Notes: generated from the letters alone by a model not told the origin. DNA of 64,000 nucleotides from Lelliottia wanjuensis (GCF_030238365.1 NZ_JASSOT010000063.1:310001-374000); one strand, 5' to 3'. Counted from the stretch's first letter, positions 41,467-52,087 are shown. A program made the numbers and translations.

Positions 41467-43130
41467 TTTCTCCCCTGCTGTTTCGCCAGGTACAGGCGCG
41501 CATCGGCAATGGACTGCAGCTGCTCGAAGTCGGAATTCTCGTTCTCCTCCGTGCTGCTCACGCCCAGCGAGGCGCTGATCCGCGTGGTGGTGCTTTTCCT
41601 CACCAGAATCTCTTTGCGGTTGATACAGGCGCGAATGCGCTCCGCCACTTCTGCGGCCTGCCGGGTGGTCGCTCCCGGCAGCACCACGCAGAACTCTTCG
41701 CCGCCGACGCGCCCGGCGACGTCGCTGCTGCGCAGGGCGCTGGCGATCAGCCCGGCGGTGTGACACAGCACTTTGTCCCCGGCCTGGTGGCCGAATCTGT
41801 CGTTAATGCTTTTGAAATGGTCCAGATCGAGCTGAATCACCGAGAAAGGAATGTTTTGCTCGCGGCACTCTTGCGCCAGGGTTTTGGCCCGATCAAACAG
41901 GGCACCACGGTTGTTCAGCCGCGTCAGCGGGTCGTGCCACGCCTGCCACTGGAGAGAGTTTTGCATGCTGGACATGTTGCTGACCATCCGGCGGATCACC
42001 AGCCAGGAGATCAACAGCATCGCCGTAAAGAGCGCCCACAGCAGCGCCAGCGCGATGCTGATACTGCCGAAATCCCCGTTTACCCCTTCCTGCAAGGTAT
42101 GCACGCGCAGCACCACGCCGTCAAAATGGTCGAGTCGCTCCCAGCTGATATAGCGCGAGTTCAGACGAATGCCGCCCTGGGTATCGCTTTCGATGGCATG
42201 GGCAATCTGCGCCCGCTCGAGTTCGTCAAACTGATTGACCAGCCCGTCCGGCGGCTCGGAAGTGGTGATCAGATTCAGGCGGCTGTCATACAGCTGATAC
42301 TCTCCGTCCGTGCGGCGATCGACGGCTTCCGTCAGCAGCTGCTTCATGGTCGGGAGGGTGAAATCCATCGCCAGCACGCCGTACCAGTAGTGATCCTGAT
42401 AGACCGGCAGGCTGGCGGTGATTACCCTCTCCTCGCGGTCGTCGGACAGGGGTGCCATAAACCAGCGCACGCCGCGCGAGCGGTTTTGCCGCTCGTTCTG
42501 CTGGGTAAACCACGGGCGCGTCACCAGGTCGTAGTAACGGGAGACAATCGTGTAATCAAGAGGCGAAGGATCGGTGGAGAGAAAAAATCCGGCGCGCGAG
42601 ACATAAGAGACGCGCCTCTCCTTGCCGGTTGTCGAGGTGGCGAGACGCAGCAGATACCCCACCTCCAGCGCGGCAGAGAGCTCGTTGCCGATGCGCTGAC
42701 CGTCGCGCGCCAGCAGCGTGGTACGCTCCACCGTCGCGTCTGAGACGCCGCTTATCGGCAGCGTGCGCTGCTGGTCGACATCAAGCTGCCAGAACGGCTG
42801 ATTGCGCAGACGGTTAAATTTGGTAACGGCATCCTGCAGCACGCGAAAGCCGAGCGGCGTTTGCAGCGCATCGCCCATGCTATGGCGAAAAAAGAGCAGT
42901 TTATCGATGCTGAACTGGAGCTGCCGGTCGAGAGAGCTGGCCACATTTTTCAGGTGATTTTGCTGGCTGGAGATGTAAGCATCTTCCAGCACCACCACTT
43001 CGCGCCAGGTGAGGATCGTTGAAAAGATAAGGACAATCACAAAACAGAGATTAACGATTTTCCCGGGCTGGTGACGTAACCGTTCAAGAAAATGCGTTTT
43101 GGCTTTATAGACATCGCGCTGCACAGACAC
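41433..43130 (-). CDS. dgcQ: Diguanylate cyclase DgcQ (YedQ)
   Basis: 565 residues (E. coli 564). Membrane segments at about 26-45 and 360-380 enclose a periplasmic CHASE7-like sensing region. The cytoplasmic GGDEF domain has RVGGEEF, an active-site variant shared with the E. coli enzyme, and [14 protein letters not shown]. It makes cyclic di-GMP, favouring biofilm and cellulose and slowing flagella. It stands alone on the minus strand. Confidence 0.94.
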   Translation of the reverse strand: MSVQRDVYKAKTHFLERLRHQPGKIVNLCFVIVLIFSTILTWREVVVLEDAYISSQQNHLKNVASSLDRQLQFSIDKLLFFRHSMGDALQTPLGFRVLQDAVTKFNRLRNQPFWQLDVDQQRTLPISGVSDATVERTTLLARDGQRIGNELSAALEVGYLLRLATSTTGKERRVSYVSRAGFFLSTDPSPLDYTIVSRYYDLVTRPWFTQQNERQNRSRGVRWFMAPLSDDREERVITASLPVYQDHYWYGVLAMDFTLPTMKQLLTEAVDRRTDGEYQLYDSRLNLITTSEPPDGLVNQFDELERAQIAHAIESDTQGGIRLNSRYISWERLDHFDGVVLRVHTLQEGVNGDFGSISIALALLWALFTAMLLISWLVIRRMVSNMSSMQNSLQWQAWHDPLTRLNNRGALFDRAKTLAQECREQNIPFSVIQLDLDHFKSINDRFGHQAGDKVLCHTAGLIASALRSSDVAGRVGGEEFCVVLPGATTRQAAEVAERIRACINRKEILVRKSTTTRISASLGVSSTEENENSDFEQLQSIADARLYLAKQQGRNQVVWRDADKK

Positions 43131-43220
43131 TCCCTGCTGAAAACTTGCATCACCCGCACAAAAGCCACGCCCGGCGGTTCCGATATCTTAAGACAAGCAC
43201 CGCGCTTGAGGATAGTCAAC

Positions 43221-43246
43221 AAAAACGCCCGGACATGCCGGGCGTT
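43221..43246 (-). terminator. yodC terminator
   Basis: Minus-strand AACGCCCGG / CCGGGCGTT stem ending in TTTTTG, right after the yodC stop and before dgcQ. Confidence 0.85.
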
Positions 43247-43252
43247 GCGTGA

Positions 43253-43435
43253 TTAAGCCGTTTCTCGCCGTTGTCGTCCGTCACCGGGCAGAAGCTCGTC
43301 TTCACGAAACGCTTCCCGCTTGATGCCGTACCCGTCGTACCACCGGCACTCCACCATACCGCTGGAATAGCCGGTGACAATCATCGATGGACCACCGTTT
43401 TTCGGCTTAACTTCATCACTGACCACAAAGACCAT
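43253..43435 (-). CDS. yodC: YodC family small protein (DUF2158)
   Basis: 60 residues, E. coli YodC length. The protein is one DUF2158 unit: SDEVKPKNGGPSMIVTGYSS followed by VECRWYDG. The function is unknown. Followed by a clear terminator. Confidence 0.9.
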   Translation of the reverse strand: MVFVVSDEVKPKNGGPSMIVTGYSSGMVECRWYDGYGIKREAFREDELLPGDGRQRRETA

Positions 43436-43513
43436 ATCCGCCTCCAGTATCAGGGTGAAACTGTTTCAATCTAGACGAGGAATGGCGTTTTTGCGTAGTC
43501 GCCGATGGGGCAA

Positions 43514-44425
43514 TTAGTGCGAAACCCCACGCACTTTTTCGATGCCCTTCACCGCCGCAATGACGATGGCCCCGATGATAAAGCCAATCACCAGGTTAGC
43601 GACCATCGGCAGTACCGCCGCGACAATGGCGCCGAATCCCGCGCTGAAATGTTCAATGGCGTGATGCAGAACCGGGATGCCGTGTACCACGATCCCACCG
43701 CCGACCAGGAACATCGCCAGGGTGCCGATAATCGAGAGGGATTTCATCAGCCACGGGGCCAGCACCAGCAGACCTTTGCCGACCGCCTGCGCCACGGCGT
43801 TGGATTTTTTCTCCAGCCAGTAGCCCATGTCGTCAAGCTTCACGATCACGCCCACCAGGCCATACACGCCGACGGTGACCAGAATCGCGATCCCCGAGAG
43901 CACCAGCACCTGGTTGAGCAGCGGTGATTCCGACACGATCCCAAGCGTAATCGCCACGATTTCCGCCGAGAGGATAAAGTCCGTGCGGATCGCCCCTTTC
44001 ACCTTATCGCGCTCGAAGGCCATCGGATCTTTGGCGGCCAGCGCTTCTAAGCGTTGCTGCCGCGCCTGCGGGGTCTCTTCGTCCTTGTGCGAGCCGAAGG
44101 AGTGCAGCACTTTTTCAACGCCTTCGTAGCAGAGGAACGCGCCGCCAATCATCAGCAGCGGGGTGATCGCCCACGGGATAAAGGCGCTGATCAGCAGCGC
44201 CAGCGGCACCAGGATCACTTTGTTGATAAAGGACCCTTTCGCCACGCTCCACACCACCGGCAGCTCGCGGTTGGCGCGAACGCCCGTCACCTGCTGCGCG
44301 TTGAGCGACAAGTCATCTCCCAGCACACCGGCCGTCTTCTTGGCGGCTAGTTTTCCCATCACCGAAATGTCATCCAGCAAGGTGGCAATATCGTCGAGCA
44401 ATGTTAATAAGCTACTTCCTGCCAA
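43514..44425 (-). CDS. yedI: DUF808 inner membrane protein YedI
   Basis: 303 residues from a TTG at 44425, placed 7 bases after AAGGA and giving the family start [19 protein letters not shown]. The upstream in-frame ATG at 44617 overlaps the yedA start region and adds 64 unrelated residues, so it was rejected. Several membrane segments lie in the second half (for example [17 protein letters not shown] near 85 and [15 protein letters not shown]). The function is unknown. Confidence 0.9.
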   Translation of the reverse strand: MAGSSLLTLLDDIATLLDDISVMGKLAAKKTAGVLGDDLSLNAQQVTGVRANRELPVVWSVAKGSFINKVILVPLALLISAFIPWAITPLLMIGGAFLCYEGVEKVLHSFGSHKDEETPQARQQRLEALAAKDPMAFERDKVKGAIRTDFILSAEIVAITLGIVSESPLLNQVLVLSGIAILVTVGVYGLVGVIVKLDDMGYWLEKKSNAVAQAVGKGLLVLAPWLMKSLSIIGTLAMFLVGGGIVVHGIPVLHHAIEHFSAGFGAIVAAVLPMVANLVIGFIIGAIVIAAVKGIEKVRGVSH

Positions 44426-44602
44426 AATCTGATCCTTCTTATTTTGATAATTAAGTGAATAGTATGGAGCAAAAAGCGAAACCCTGAAACAGGCACCGCA
44501 AGTCAACAAATAATTCACACCATTGGCACAATTAAAGGACTCGCCAGCCCGATAGTTTTCACGTTTACTATGAGCGACCTTTTTAAATCGCTGTGAGGGA
44601 TT

Positions 44603-45517
44603 ATGCGTTTCCGGCAATTATTACCCCTTATTGGAGCGCTATTTTCGCTCTACATCATCTGGGGTTCGACCTACTTTGTGATTCGTATCGGCGTGGAGAG
44701 TTGGCCACCGCTGATGATGGCGGGCGTGCGTTTCTTCTCTGCCGGTGTACTGCTTTTAGCGTTTCTGCTGATGCGCGGGCATAAACTCCCGCCGCTGCGC
44801 CCGATGATGAACGCGGCGCTGATCGGCCTGCTGCTGTTGGCCGTCGGTAACGGCGGCGTGACGGTGGCGGAGCATCAGAACGTGCCGTCCGGTATTGCGG
44901 CGGTGGTGGTCGCCACTGTGCCGCTGTTTACCCTCTGCTTTAGCCGACTGTTCGGCATCCGCACCCGCAAGCTGGAGTGGATGGGGATCGGCATTGGTCT
45001 GGCGGGGATTATTCTACTTAACAGCGGCGGCAACCTGAGCGGTAATCCGTGGGGCGCGGTGCTGATCCTGATTGGCTCCATGAGCTGGGCCTTTGGCTCG
45101 GTGTTGGGTTCAAGAGTGGAGTTACCCTCCGGGATGATGGCTGGTGCCATTGAGATGCTGGCGGCGGGCATTGTATTGCTCATCGTCTCGATCCTCACCG
45201 GTGAAAAACTCACGACGATGCCGACGCTCTCCGGTTTCCTGGCTGTCGGTTATCTGGCAATTTTTGGCTCGATTATCGCTATCAACTCGTACATGTTCCT
45301 GATCCGCAACGTCAGCCCTGCCGTTGCCACCAGCTACGCCTACGTTAACCCGGTGGTGGCCGTGTTGCTGGGCACCACCTTTGCGGGCGAGGTTTTATCG
45401 TCGGTTGAATGGTTGGCGCTGGGAGTGATTATTATGGCGGTGGTGCTGGTGACGCTCGGGAAGTATCTGTTCCCGGCAAAACCGGTGGTTACGGCGTGTG
45501 AGGTGGAGAAGCGGTAA
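44603..45517 (+). CDS. yedA: EamA-family inner membrane transporter YedA
   Basis: 304 residues, ten predicted membrane helices in two EamA repeats, the first opening with [21 protein letters not shown] drug/metabolite exporter of unknown substrate. Divergent from yedI. In E. coli vsr follows; here an 8-kb T6SS cargo island intervenes. Confidence 0.94.
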   Translation: MRFRQLLPLIGALFSLYIIWGSTYFVIRIGVESWPPLMMAGVRFFSAGVLLLAFLLMRGHKLPPLRPMMNAALIGLLLLAVGNGGVTVAEHQNVPSGIAAVVVATVPLFTLCFSRLFGIRTRKLEWMGIGIGLAGIILLNSGGNLSGNPWGAVLILIGSMSWAFGSVLGSRVELPSGMMAGAIEMLAAGIVLLIVSILTGEKLTTMPTLSGFLAVGYLAIFGSIIAINSYMFLIRNVSPAVATSYAYVNPVVAVLLGTTFAGEVLSSVEWLALGVIIMAVVLVTLGKYLFPAKPVVTACEVEKR

Positions 45518-45538
45518 ACGGGTATATTTTTGGTTTTT

Positions 45539-45564
45539 CTCCAGCCCTTTCCAGGGGCTGGAGA
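45539..45564. other. Hairpin after yedA
   Basis: CTCCAGCCC / GGGCTGGAG inverted repeat, 22 bases after the yedA stop. A T run exists only for the minus-strand direction, so it is a weak terminator for yedA at best. It marks the left edge of the accessory island. The remaining bases to 45800 are AT-rich with no gene. Confidence 0.5.
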
Positions 45565-45800
45565 ATAGTCCTTTCACTTCAGATTTTCTTCTCTGTCTCT
45601 CTGCTTTGAGTGTGTTTCCGGCTCGTCTCATGAAAAACCTGAGCCATAAAATGATATCGACACGCTTCCATATTGAGATGACACATATCCAGATTCCTTT
45701 ATGTAACAAAGTATTTTTTATTGTGGAATGCCGTTTTAATTATAGGCGTGAGTGAGTATTCTTTTTGTAAAAACAAATAGTAATTAAAAGGAATTTAATT

Positions 45801-48314
45801 ATGGAAGGACGATCCGAAACAGTTCAGCAGCAGGATACTCTAAACCGATATTTGTTATATTTTCCCCGTAGTAAAGGCGTTATCCCCGATGTTCACTCGT
45901 TTACGGGGGAAGAGGCATTAAGTAAACCCTACCGTTATACCATCCGCTTCACCAGCCCGGATCAGAACATTGGCATCAATGCCGTTCTTAACCAGATGGC
46001 CGAATTTATTCTGCGCGCCCCGAATCCGAAAGCCACCTGGCACGGGCAGACCCACTGGCTGCCGGTGCGCCAGATTAATGGCACGATCACCAAATTCTCT
46101 CGCCTGAAGTCGTCAGGTGACGAAGCGCTGTATGAGTGCGAGCTGGAGCATGAGCTGGCGCTGCTGGACAGAAATTATCGCTCAGCTGTGTACATGAATA
46201 TGACGATTCCGGAGCTCGTCACGAAGCTGATGAAGGACAGCGGTCATTTTGACGGGTACAACATCGATTTTGACCGGTTGAGTCACAGCTACCCGAGTCG
46301 GGAAATGATTATTCAGTGGAAAGAAACCGATCTGCAGTTTATCCGCCGGTTGCTGGCGGAAGTGGGGATCTGGTTCCGCTTTGAAAATCACGACAAGGTT
46401 CAGGGCGAAACCGTCGTCATTTTTGGGGATTCTGGTAGCCGCTACATTTTCAGCGACAAACAGATACCGTATGTTCGAAATTCCGGTATGACCAGCTATG
46501 ACGAATACATTACCGATCTGGAAGAACAGCATGGTCTGATCCCTCAAAACGTACTGGTCCGCACGTACAACTACCGTGATCCACAATCGCCACAAACTGA
46601 TAAAACCATTGAAACGAGTGATATTCCGGAAGGCGTAACGACAGGCCAGGAATACCACTATGCCGATCACTACCTGGCCGACGGCGATTTTTACGGCGAA
46701 GAGGCGGAAACAGCCACGTTTTACGCCCGCCTGCGCTATGAGCGCCTGCTGAACGGGCAAACTGTGCTCGGGGCGACAACCAGCGATCCGGCGCTTCAGC
46801 CCGGCATTATGTTTAACCCAACCGGCACTATTCCTGACGGGTTTAAGCCCGGATTTTTGATAACGACGATGGCCATTCGCAGCAGCCGTGCGGAACACTA
46901 CCGCGCTGTGTTGACGGGGATCCCCTACATCAACGGTTACAGCTTCCGCCCTGAACATCTGCCCCGACCGGTGATTGCCGGGACGGTGCCCGCAAGAGTG
47001 GCGGCCATCGGTGGAGATAAGGTTTATGCCGGACTCGATGCGAAAGGCCGCTACCGGGTGAAGTTTGATTTTGACCTTGAAGAAAAAAAAGACGGATTTG
47101 AAAGCGCATTGATACGTCTCGGCAGACCGTATGCCGGTGACACCTTTGGTTTTCACTTCCCGCTTCTGGATGGGACTGAGGTGGCCGTTGATTTTGAAGG
47201 TGGCGATCCTGACCGCCCGTTTATCGCCCACGTCCTGCATGACGGCCGCCGTACGGATTTGGTCACGAACCGTAACGATACCCGCAACGTTATTCGCACG
47301 GCTGCTTTTAACAAAATTCGCCTGGAGGACAAGCGCGGAGAGGAGCATATCAAGATCGCCACGGAGTACGGCAAGAGCCAGGTTAGCGCTGGCCACCTTG
47401 TTGACTCGGAGGGAAAACAGCGCGGTGAAGGTGTGGAAGCCAGAACCGACAACCATATGGCGCTACGTGCGGCTAAAGGGATACTGCTTACCACGGAAGC
47501 ACAGCCACGCGCAGCGGGCAAACAGCTGGATATGACGGCCGCCATTGCGCAGCTGGAAAAAGCGCTGTCGCTGGCGATGACCCTGCAACAAAGCGCGCTA
47601 ACGGCTGGAGCCAGTAATGTGGAAACCGATCAGCAGAATGCCCTCATCCAGACACTAACTAACCTGACCGGTCCGGGCCTGTTGACCTATGCCGATAAAG
47701 GGCAGGCACACGTTACGCCGGACAACCTGCAGCTGTCAGCGGGCAAAGATTTGATCGCCACGGCGGGCAGCGATGCCAGCGTGAACATCGTGAAAAAATT
47801 CTCGCTGGCCGTAGGGGAAAAACTCTCACTGTTTGCCCGCAAACTCGGCATTCAGATGATTGCCGGTGCGGGGGATATTACAACGCAGGCGCAGCGCGGC
47901 GAAATGCACATGCTGTCTCAGCAGGATTTCACGCTGACGAGTACCGCCGGAAAGATGAACGGCAGCGCTAAAGAGGGGATGCAGTTTGTCTGCGGCGGCG
48001 GCGGGATACGTATCAGTCCGAACGGGTTGGTCACGATTTTCTCGCCGACGGGCATCGAGCTGAAAGCACCGAACCTGAAATACGACGGACCGGAGAGTGC
48101 GTCGGTACAGTCACCGTCCTTTGAGAAGGGGGCATTTAAACTCCGTTACAAGCTGCACGCAGGTGATGATCCGGAGCAAATTCTGGCAAACAAAAAATTC
48201 AGGCTGACCAGTTCGTCCGGACAGGTGGTGGAAGGTGTGACCGACAGCAGCGGTCATTCACCGTTGCTCGATGCTGATGATCTCGACAGTTACAAAATGG
48301 AGTTGATGGAATGA
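45801..48314 (+). CDS. vgrG: Type VI secretion spike protein VgrG with C-terminal extension
   Basis: 837 residues after AAAAGGA. A complete VgrG: phage-tail gp27-like and gp5/OB parts in roughly the first 500 residues (SGDEALYECELEHELALLDR; DGTEVAVDFEGGDPDRPF), then the DUF2345 beta-helix (about 600-770; SAGKDLIATAGSDASVNI). The last about 59 residues (779-837), with SSSGQVVEGVTDSSGHS, look like a transthyretin-like fold, the type that binds Tle effectors in EAEC VgrG1. It overlaps the phospholipase gene by 4 bases. No tss genes are near, so this is an orphan spike using a T6SS encoded elsewhere. Confidence 0.92.
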   Translation: MEGRSETVQQQDTLNRYLLYFPRSKGVIPDVHSFTGEEALSKPYRYTIRFTSPDQNIGINAVLNQMAEFILRAPNPKATWHGQTHWLPVRQINGTITKFSRLKSSGDEALYECELEHELALLDRNYRSAVYMNMTIPELVTKLMKDSGHFDGYNIDFDRLSHSYPSREMIIQWKETDLQFIRRLLAEVGIWFRFENHDKVQGETVVIFGDSGSRYIFSDKQIPYVRNSGMTSYDEYITDLEEQHGLIPQNVLVRTYNYRDPQSPQTDKTIETSDIPEGVTTGQEYHYADHYLADGDFYGEEAETATFYARLRYERLLNGQTVLGATTSDPALQPGIMFNPTGTIPDGFKPGFLITTMAIRSSRAEHYRAVLTGIPYINGYSFRPEHLPRPVIAGTVPARVAAIGGDKVYAGLDAKGRYRVKFDFDLEEKKDGFESALIRLGRPYAGDTFGFHFPLLDGTEVAVDFEGGDPDRPFIAHVLHDGRRTDLVTNRNDTRNVIRTAAFNKIRLEDKRGEEHIKIATEYGKSQVSAGHLVDSEGKQRGEGVEARTDNHMALRAAKGILLTTEAQPRAAGKQLDMTAAIAQLEKALSLAMTLQQSALTAGASNVETDQQNALIQTLTNLTGPGLLTYADKGQAHVTPDNLQLSAGKDLIATAGSDASVNIVKKFSLAVGEKLSLFARKLGIQMIAGAGDITTQAQRGEMHMLSQQDFTLTSTAGKMNGSAKEGMQFVCGGGGIRISPNGLVTIFSPTGIELKAPNLKYDGPESASVQSPSFEKGAFKLRYKLHAGDDPEQILANKKFRLTSSSGQVVEGVTDSSGHSPLLDADDLDSYKMELME

Positions 48315-50428
48315 CGGATACGAAGACAAAACCGTATGCCCCTCGCGTGGTATCTGAAGGGGATATTCCGGTACATAAAAGCCTAGGTGAAACTGCCCAG
48401 ACCTGCAGCGTGGGAGTGCCGCGCCCTATGCCGGGTATCGTGATTCTGGTACATGGTGTGAACGACGTGGGTGAAGCCTATCAGAATCAAGAAAAGGGCA
48501 TTCTTCAGGGGCTGGGTAAACGGCTTAATCGGCAGGATTTTTACCCCCACGAATGGAAGGACTACAGAGTTACCGATCCTGGTCGCTCACCCATTATCCC
48601 TTTTTTCTGGGGATATAAACCCGTTACGCATGACGACTATCGGGCAGATCAGAAGCGTTATCGGGAAGAAGTAGAAAAGATGAAAGATGCGGCTCACCTG
48701 CCGTTTGATACGTATCAGGAAGATAACGCCGATAAAAAAGCCGACCTCGGGAATGACGGATTCAGCACGCTGAAGTACCAGAACGATAACTTCGGTAATG
48801 CTCTGGAAGCGAATTTTGCCAAAGGCGGTGGCACATTCGCAAACGCGACAACCAACATCCCCGATATGCTTGGGCCGGGCGCTGGCGGCGCAGCTCTGGG
48901 AGCTGCGGGGTTTCTATCATTGCACGCTAACGGCGGCGACTTTACACACCCTATTTTTAATAATCCGCACCGGATCTATCAGTTTTTTGCGGCTCAGCGC
49001 CTTGCCGATTTGATTATTCAGATTAGGCAGCCACTGGAAACGAAGGATGATGTTATCAATATTGTGGCGCACAGTCAGGGAACGATCATCACCATGCTTG
49101 CAAATATGCTTGTGGTGAAAGCCGGTTTGAAGCCGGTGAACTGCACGATCCTGAATCATTCTCCGTATTCACTGGAATCCCGCAGCGCTGAAAATATTCA
49201 GCCCGGCCATCACCAGACAGATAAAGCCCGTCAGGATACATTTAAAAATTTCTGCAGTCTGATGGCCGCACAGTACAAAGGTGGTGTGCTGGATGAAGCC
49301 GCTCTGAAGGAAATGGAAGGGGCCTGTACGCTGCGTAAACCGTCTGATAATCCGTTGCGAAAAGACGCCAAATTTTGCCGCGATAATAACGGAAAGGTCT
49401 ATAACTACTTTTGCCCTAATGATGGTGTCGTGTCTTTGACAAACGTTCAGGGTTTTGGCTGGCGAGGCATCCCCAAAACCATCGCTGCCGGTATCTCAAA
49501 CTTATATCAGCGAGTTTTTTACCAGCATGGTGAGGTCGGGCTGGCACCGACAGGAACAGAGTTTACGCTGCCGCCTCGTATGACGGGGGATGCGGATTAC
49601 AGCAGTCTCGCGAATACCAATTATCCCACGTCTGCCTCGGGTGTGATCGTGAACGGTGAAGAACTACCGGAGACGTTTATCTTTGAACTCCAGGGACAGA
49701 ATAATCACCCCGATAATGATCCGAAAACCAGCGATAAGCCTTACACAGCTAACATCGACCCGGACAGCCCGGATGCCTACATTTCGTATTCTGCAAAAGC
49801 CCACACAATCAAACTTACCCAGTCGGCAACTTATGCGGTGAACAGTTACCAACGTATCAGCTGGCGGCCCGGCCACGTTCTTACGCCTGAAGAACTAAAA
49901 ATAGAAAGCATCGACCGGAAAGTGACGGTGATTCGCGGTGTAGTCACAGGATCAAATGCTTTTCCAAACGTCACGCTGACCTGGCTTCGTTCTCGCGAGG
50001 AACTGGAAAAAGAGTGGCGGAAAGCTGATCCGGTTGGGTATAGCCAGCACTCTTCTATCGTCGCCAGTGAATTCGCGCCGTCTCATGCGATGGCGTATGA
50101 CCTGGCAATCGGTCAATGCCGATCGTTTGACTTTAAAGCGGGTAAATTCTGGGAAGACCTGTTGCACCGAGCGGACTGGCGTGATCCGTTGAATAAAAAC
50201 CCTGATGCCAAGGAATATTACCGATCAGGAAAACTACCTTTAGATGAAACAAAGCGTTATATGAATAAACCCGACGAGGTATTACCAGAAAATGTGGTTA
50301 ATCAGTATAACCATGCCACTGAATTCAAACCGTCCCGTGATTTGTCTGTAGGGAACCAGGCCATTACTAACCTCCAATGGGATATGCCTAAAGCTAAAAG
50401 CGATGCTGCCTTAGCGAAGAGGGATTAA
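48311..50428 (+). CDS. Tle3-like T6SS phospholipase effector (alpha/beta hydrolase, DUF3274-type)
   Basis: 705 residues, close to the size of the EAEC Tle3 effector. Alpha/beta-hydrolase marks: oxyanion strand IVILVHGVND (43-52) and nucleophile elbow VAHSQGT with S255 (AHSQG in place of GHSQG). D371 in CPNDGVVSL and H580 in YSQHSSIV are candidates for the rest of the triad. The C-terminal half resembles DUF3274. No signal peptide, as expected for a VgrG-loaded effector that hydrolyses phospholipids from the periplasmic side of a target cell. It is followed directly by two immunity-like genes. Confidence 0.85.
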   Translation: MTDTKTKPYAPRVVSEGDIPVHKSLGETAQTCSVGVPRPMPGIVILVHGVNDVGEAYQNQEKGILQGLGKRLNRQDFYPHEWKDYRVTDPGRSPIIPFFWGYKPVTHDDYRADQKRYREEVEKMKDAAHLPFDTYQEDNADKKADLGNDGFSTLKYQNDNFGNALEANFAKGGGTFANATTNIPDMLGPGAGGAALGAAGFLSLHANGGDFTHPIFNNPHRIYQFFAAQRLADLIIQIRQPLETKDDVINIVAHSQGTIITMLANMLVVKAGLKPVNCTILNHSPYSLESRSAENIQPGHHQTDKARQDTFKNFCSLMAAQYKGGVLDEAALKEMEGACTLRKPSDNPLRKDAKFCRDNNGKVYNYFCPNDGVVSLTNVQGFGWRGIPKTIAAGISNLYQRVFYQHGEVGLAPTGTEFTLPPRMTGDADYSSLANTNYPTSASGVIVNGEELPETFIFELQGQNNHPDNDPKTSDKPYTANIDPDSPDAYISYSAKAHTIKLTQSATYAVNSYQRISWRPGHVLTPEELKIESIDRKVTVIRGVVTGSNAFPNVTLTWLRSREELEKEWRKADPVGYSQHSSIVASEFAPSHAMAYDLAIGQCRSFDFKAGKFWEDLLHRADWRDPLNKNPDAKEYYRSGKLPLDETKRYMNKPDEVLPENVVNQYNHATEFKPSRDLSVGNQAITNLQWDMPKAKSDAALAKRD

Positions 50429-50430
50429 AG

Positions 50431-51117
50431 ATGAAGGGACTTTATTTAGCGCTTGCAGCACTGTTGGTGGCCGTGAATTGTGAGGCAAAGGAGCCGCCAA
50501 CGCAGGTGGTTTACCGATTTGATGACCATCGCTCTTTGGAACTGAAGGGCTGGGACTGCGACGGTGAACTCTGGTATACGGACACGCAAAAAGGTATCCA
50601 TAGTCAGGTATGGAGCCAGTTTTATCGGATATTTACCAAGAAATTCATTCATCCTTCCGAACGCTATATGGCAATTTCGTCGTGGGGGGGAGGATTTACA
50701 GTTTCAAAAGATTACGGGAAAACCTGGAGCGGGGCTCACTATTCGCCGGGAGAAAATGAGCCAAATGGTGACAACCGACCACCTTACGATGACATCCTCT
50801 CTTTTACTGTCGTTGGCGATCAGGGTTTTTTGCAGACCAAACACCGGCTGTATATGTCGTCAAAGCCGTTTGATGACCCGCGTATTCTCCCCGGTGGTCC
50901 GGGGATCCATTACGAACTTGAAGATGGGGTAAAGGGAGATATTCAGTCTGGTTCCGCCGGATGGGCCTGGGGATTGATTTATATGACTAGGCAAGGGTTG
51001 AAGGGCACTATTCAGGAGCTTCAAACCAGTTGGAAAGATCTCCCAGACAAAACTCCAGAAGTGAAGGGTTACACCGGCTGGGATCATATGCGCTGTGACA
51101 TGGACTTAGGGAAATAG
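50431..51117 (+). CDS. Tli3-like immunity protein, copy 1 (degenerate lipobox)
   Basis: 228 residues, 2 bases after the effector stop. N-terminal signal peptide with hydrophobic LYLALAALLVAV, but the expected lipobox reads VNC, so lipidation is doubtful; cleavage near CEA-KEPP to a soluble periplasmic protein is the alternative. The body shares with copy 2 the segments YRFDDHR, WYTDTQKGIHSQ, SPGENEPNGDNRPP and TPEVKGYTGWDHMRCDMD. It presumably blocks the Tle3-like lipase in the periplasm. Confidence 0.75.
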   Translation: MKGLYLALAALLVAVNCEAKEPPTQVVYRFDDHRSLELKGWDCDGELWYTDTQKGIHSQVWSQFYRIFTKKFIHPSERYMAISSWGGGFTVSKDYGKTWSGAHYSPGENEPNGDNRPPYDDILSFTVVGDQGFLQTKHRLYMSSKPFDDPRILPGGPGIHYELEDGVKGDIQSGSAGWAWGLIYMTRQGLKGTIQELQTSWKDLPDKTPEVKGYTGWDHMRCDMDLGK

Positions 51118-51120
51118 GCC

Positions 51121-51816
51121 ATGAGAGGACTATGTATAGGTCTGGCAGCCACCAGTATTTTGCTGGTGGCCGGATGCCAGGCGAAGGCGCCACTAACGCA
51201 GGTAGTTTATCGGTTTGATGACCATCGATATCTTGAGCTGAAAGGCTGGGACTGTGAAGGTGAACTCTGGTATACGGACACGCAAAAAGGTATCCACTCT
51301 CAGCCATTTTTCCAGTTTTACCGGATATTTCCCAAAAAGTTCGAACATCCATCTCAGCGTTATATCGCTATCCCAAACTGGGAGGTGGATGGGTTTATGG
51401 TTTCTAAAGACTATGGGCAAACATGGGAAGGAGTTGGTTTTTCTCCTGGCGAAAATGAGCCAAATGGCGATAACAGGCCACCAAGAGAAGATGCAGTGTC
51501 TTTCACAGTCGTTAACGATCAAGCTTTTTTGCAGACCAAACACCGGCTGTATATGTCGTCAAAGCCGTTTGATGACCCGCGTATTCTCCCAGGCGGTCCG
51601 GGTATTAAATATCGTTTAGATAGTGGTGAGCCTGATGAAATAACTCCAGAGTATCCTGGGTGGGCCTGGGGGCTGATTTATTTTACCAAAGAAGGTCTGG
51701 AGGGGAAGGTAGTTCGTCATGAATCAAACTATCAGGATCTCCCAGACAAAACTCCAGAAGTGAAGGGCTACACCGGCTGGGATCACATGCGTTGTGATAT
51801 GGATGCAGGACGATAA
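51121..51816 (+). CDS. Tli3-like immunity lipoprotein, copy 2
   Basis: 231 residues, starting 3 bases after copy 1. The signal peptide ends in a clear lipobox LVAGC (about 15-19), giving a periplasmic lipoprotein as described for Tli3. It is a tandem paralogue of copy 1: stretches such as LQTKHRLYMSSKPFDD are identical even at DNA level, while the middle differs. Either copy may match the adjacent effector, or one may cover a related effector from rival strains. Confidence 0.8.
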   Translation: MRGLCIGLAATSILLVAGCQAKAPLTQVVYRFDDHRYLELKGWDCEGELWYTDTQKGIHSQPFFQFYRIFPKKFEHPSQRYIAIPNWEVDGFMVSKDYGQTWEGVGFSPGENEPNGDNRPPREDAVSFTVVNDQAFLQTKHRLYMSSKPFDDPRILPGGPGIKYRLDSGEPDEITPEYPGWAWGLIYFTKEGLEGKVVRHESNYQDLPDKTPEVKGYTGWDHMRCDMDAGR

Positions 51817-51829
51817 GGAGATAAAAACG

Positions 51830-52087
51830 ATGAAAGGCGTAATTCGACTGAACGATCCACTGGTGAGCGGTGGAAAAGTGATTAAAGCGTCAGGTGCGGA
51901 CTTTATGGGTAAACCCGTAGCCCTGAAAAACGATCAGGTGACGTGCCCGGAACATAAAGGGACGTTCCCGATCAATGAATGCCATCCGACCTGGACCATG
52001 AACGGCCGGGGGGTTGTGGTGGATGGGTGTCACGCTGCGTGCGGTTGCGAAATCAAAAGCACCCTGCCTGTTGCGGGAGCTGCGTGA
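51830..52087 (+). CDS. PAAR-domain spike tip protein
   Basis: 85 residues from the ATG at 51830 with AAGGAG 9 bases upstream; an earlier in-frame start lies within the immunity gene. PAAR repeats are seen as VIRLNDPLVSGGKVIKAS and GRGVVVDGCHAACGC, with the Cys/His set that coordinates zinc at the sharp tip. It would cap the VgrG trimer. Its stop overlaps the next gene by one to three bases. Confidence 0.85.
   Translation: MKGVIRLNDPLVSGGKVIKASGADFMGKPVALKNDQVTCPEHKGTFPINECHPTWTMNGRGVVVDGCHAACGCEIKSTLPVAGAA

Noticed and set aside
44426-44617. 64-codon upstream extension of yedI
   Set aside because: It runs into the divergent yedA start and is not family sequence; the TTG at 44425 has AAGGA at good spacing.
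46182-47456. 424-codon open frame on the minus strand inside vgrG
   Set aside because: It is entirely opposite vgrG, has no ribosome site or recognisable domain, and its composition is that of a shadow frame.
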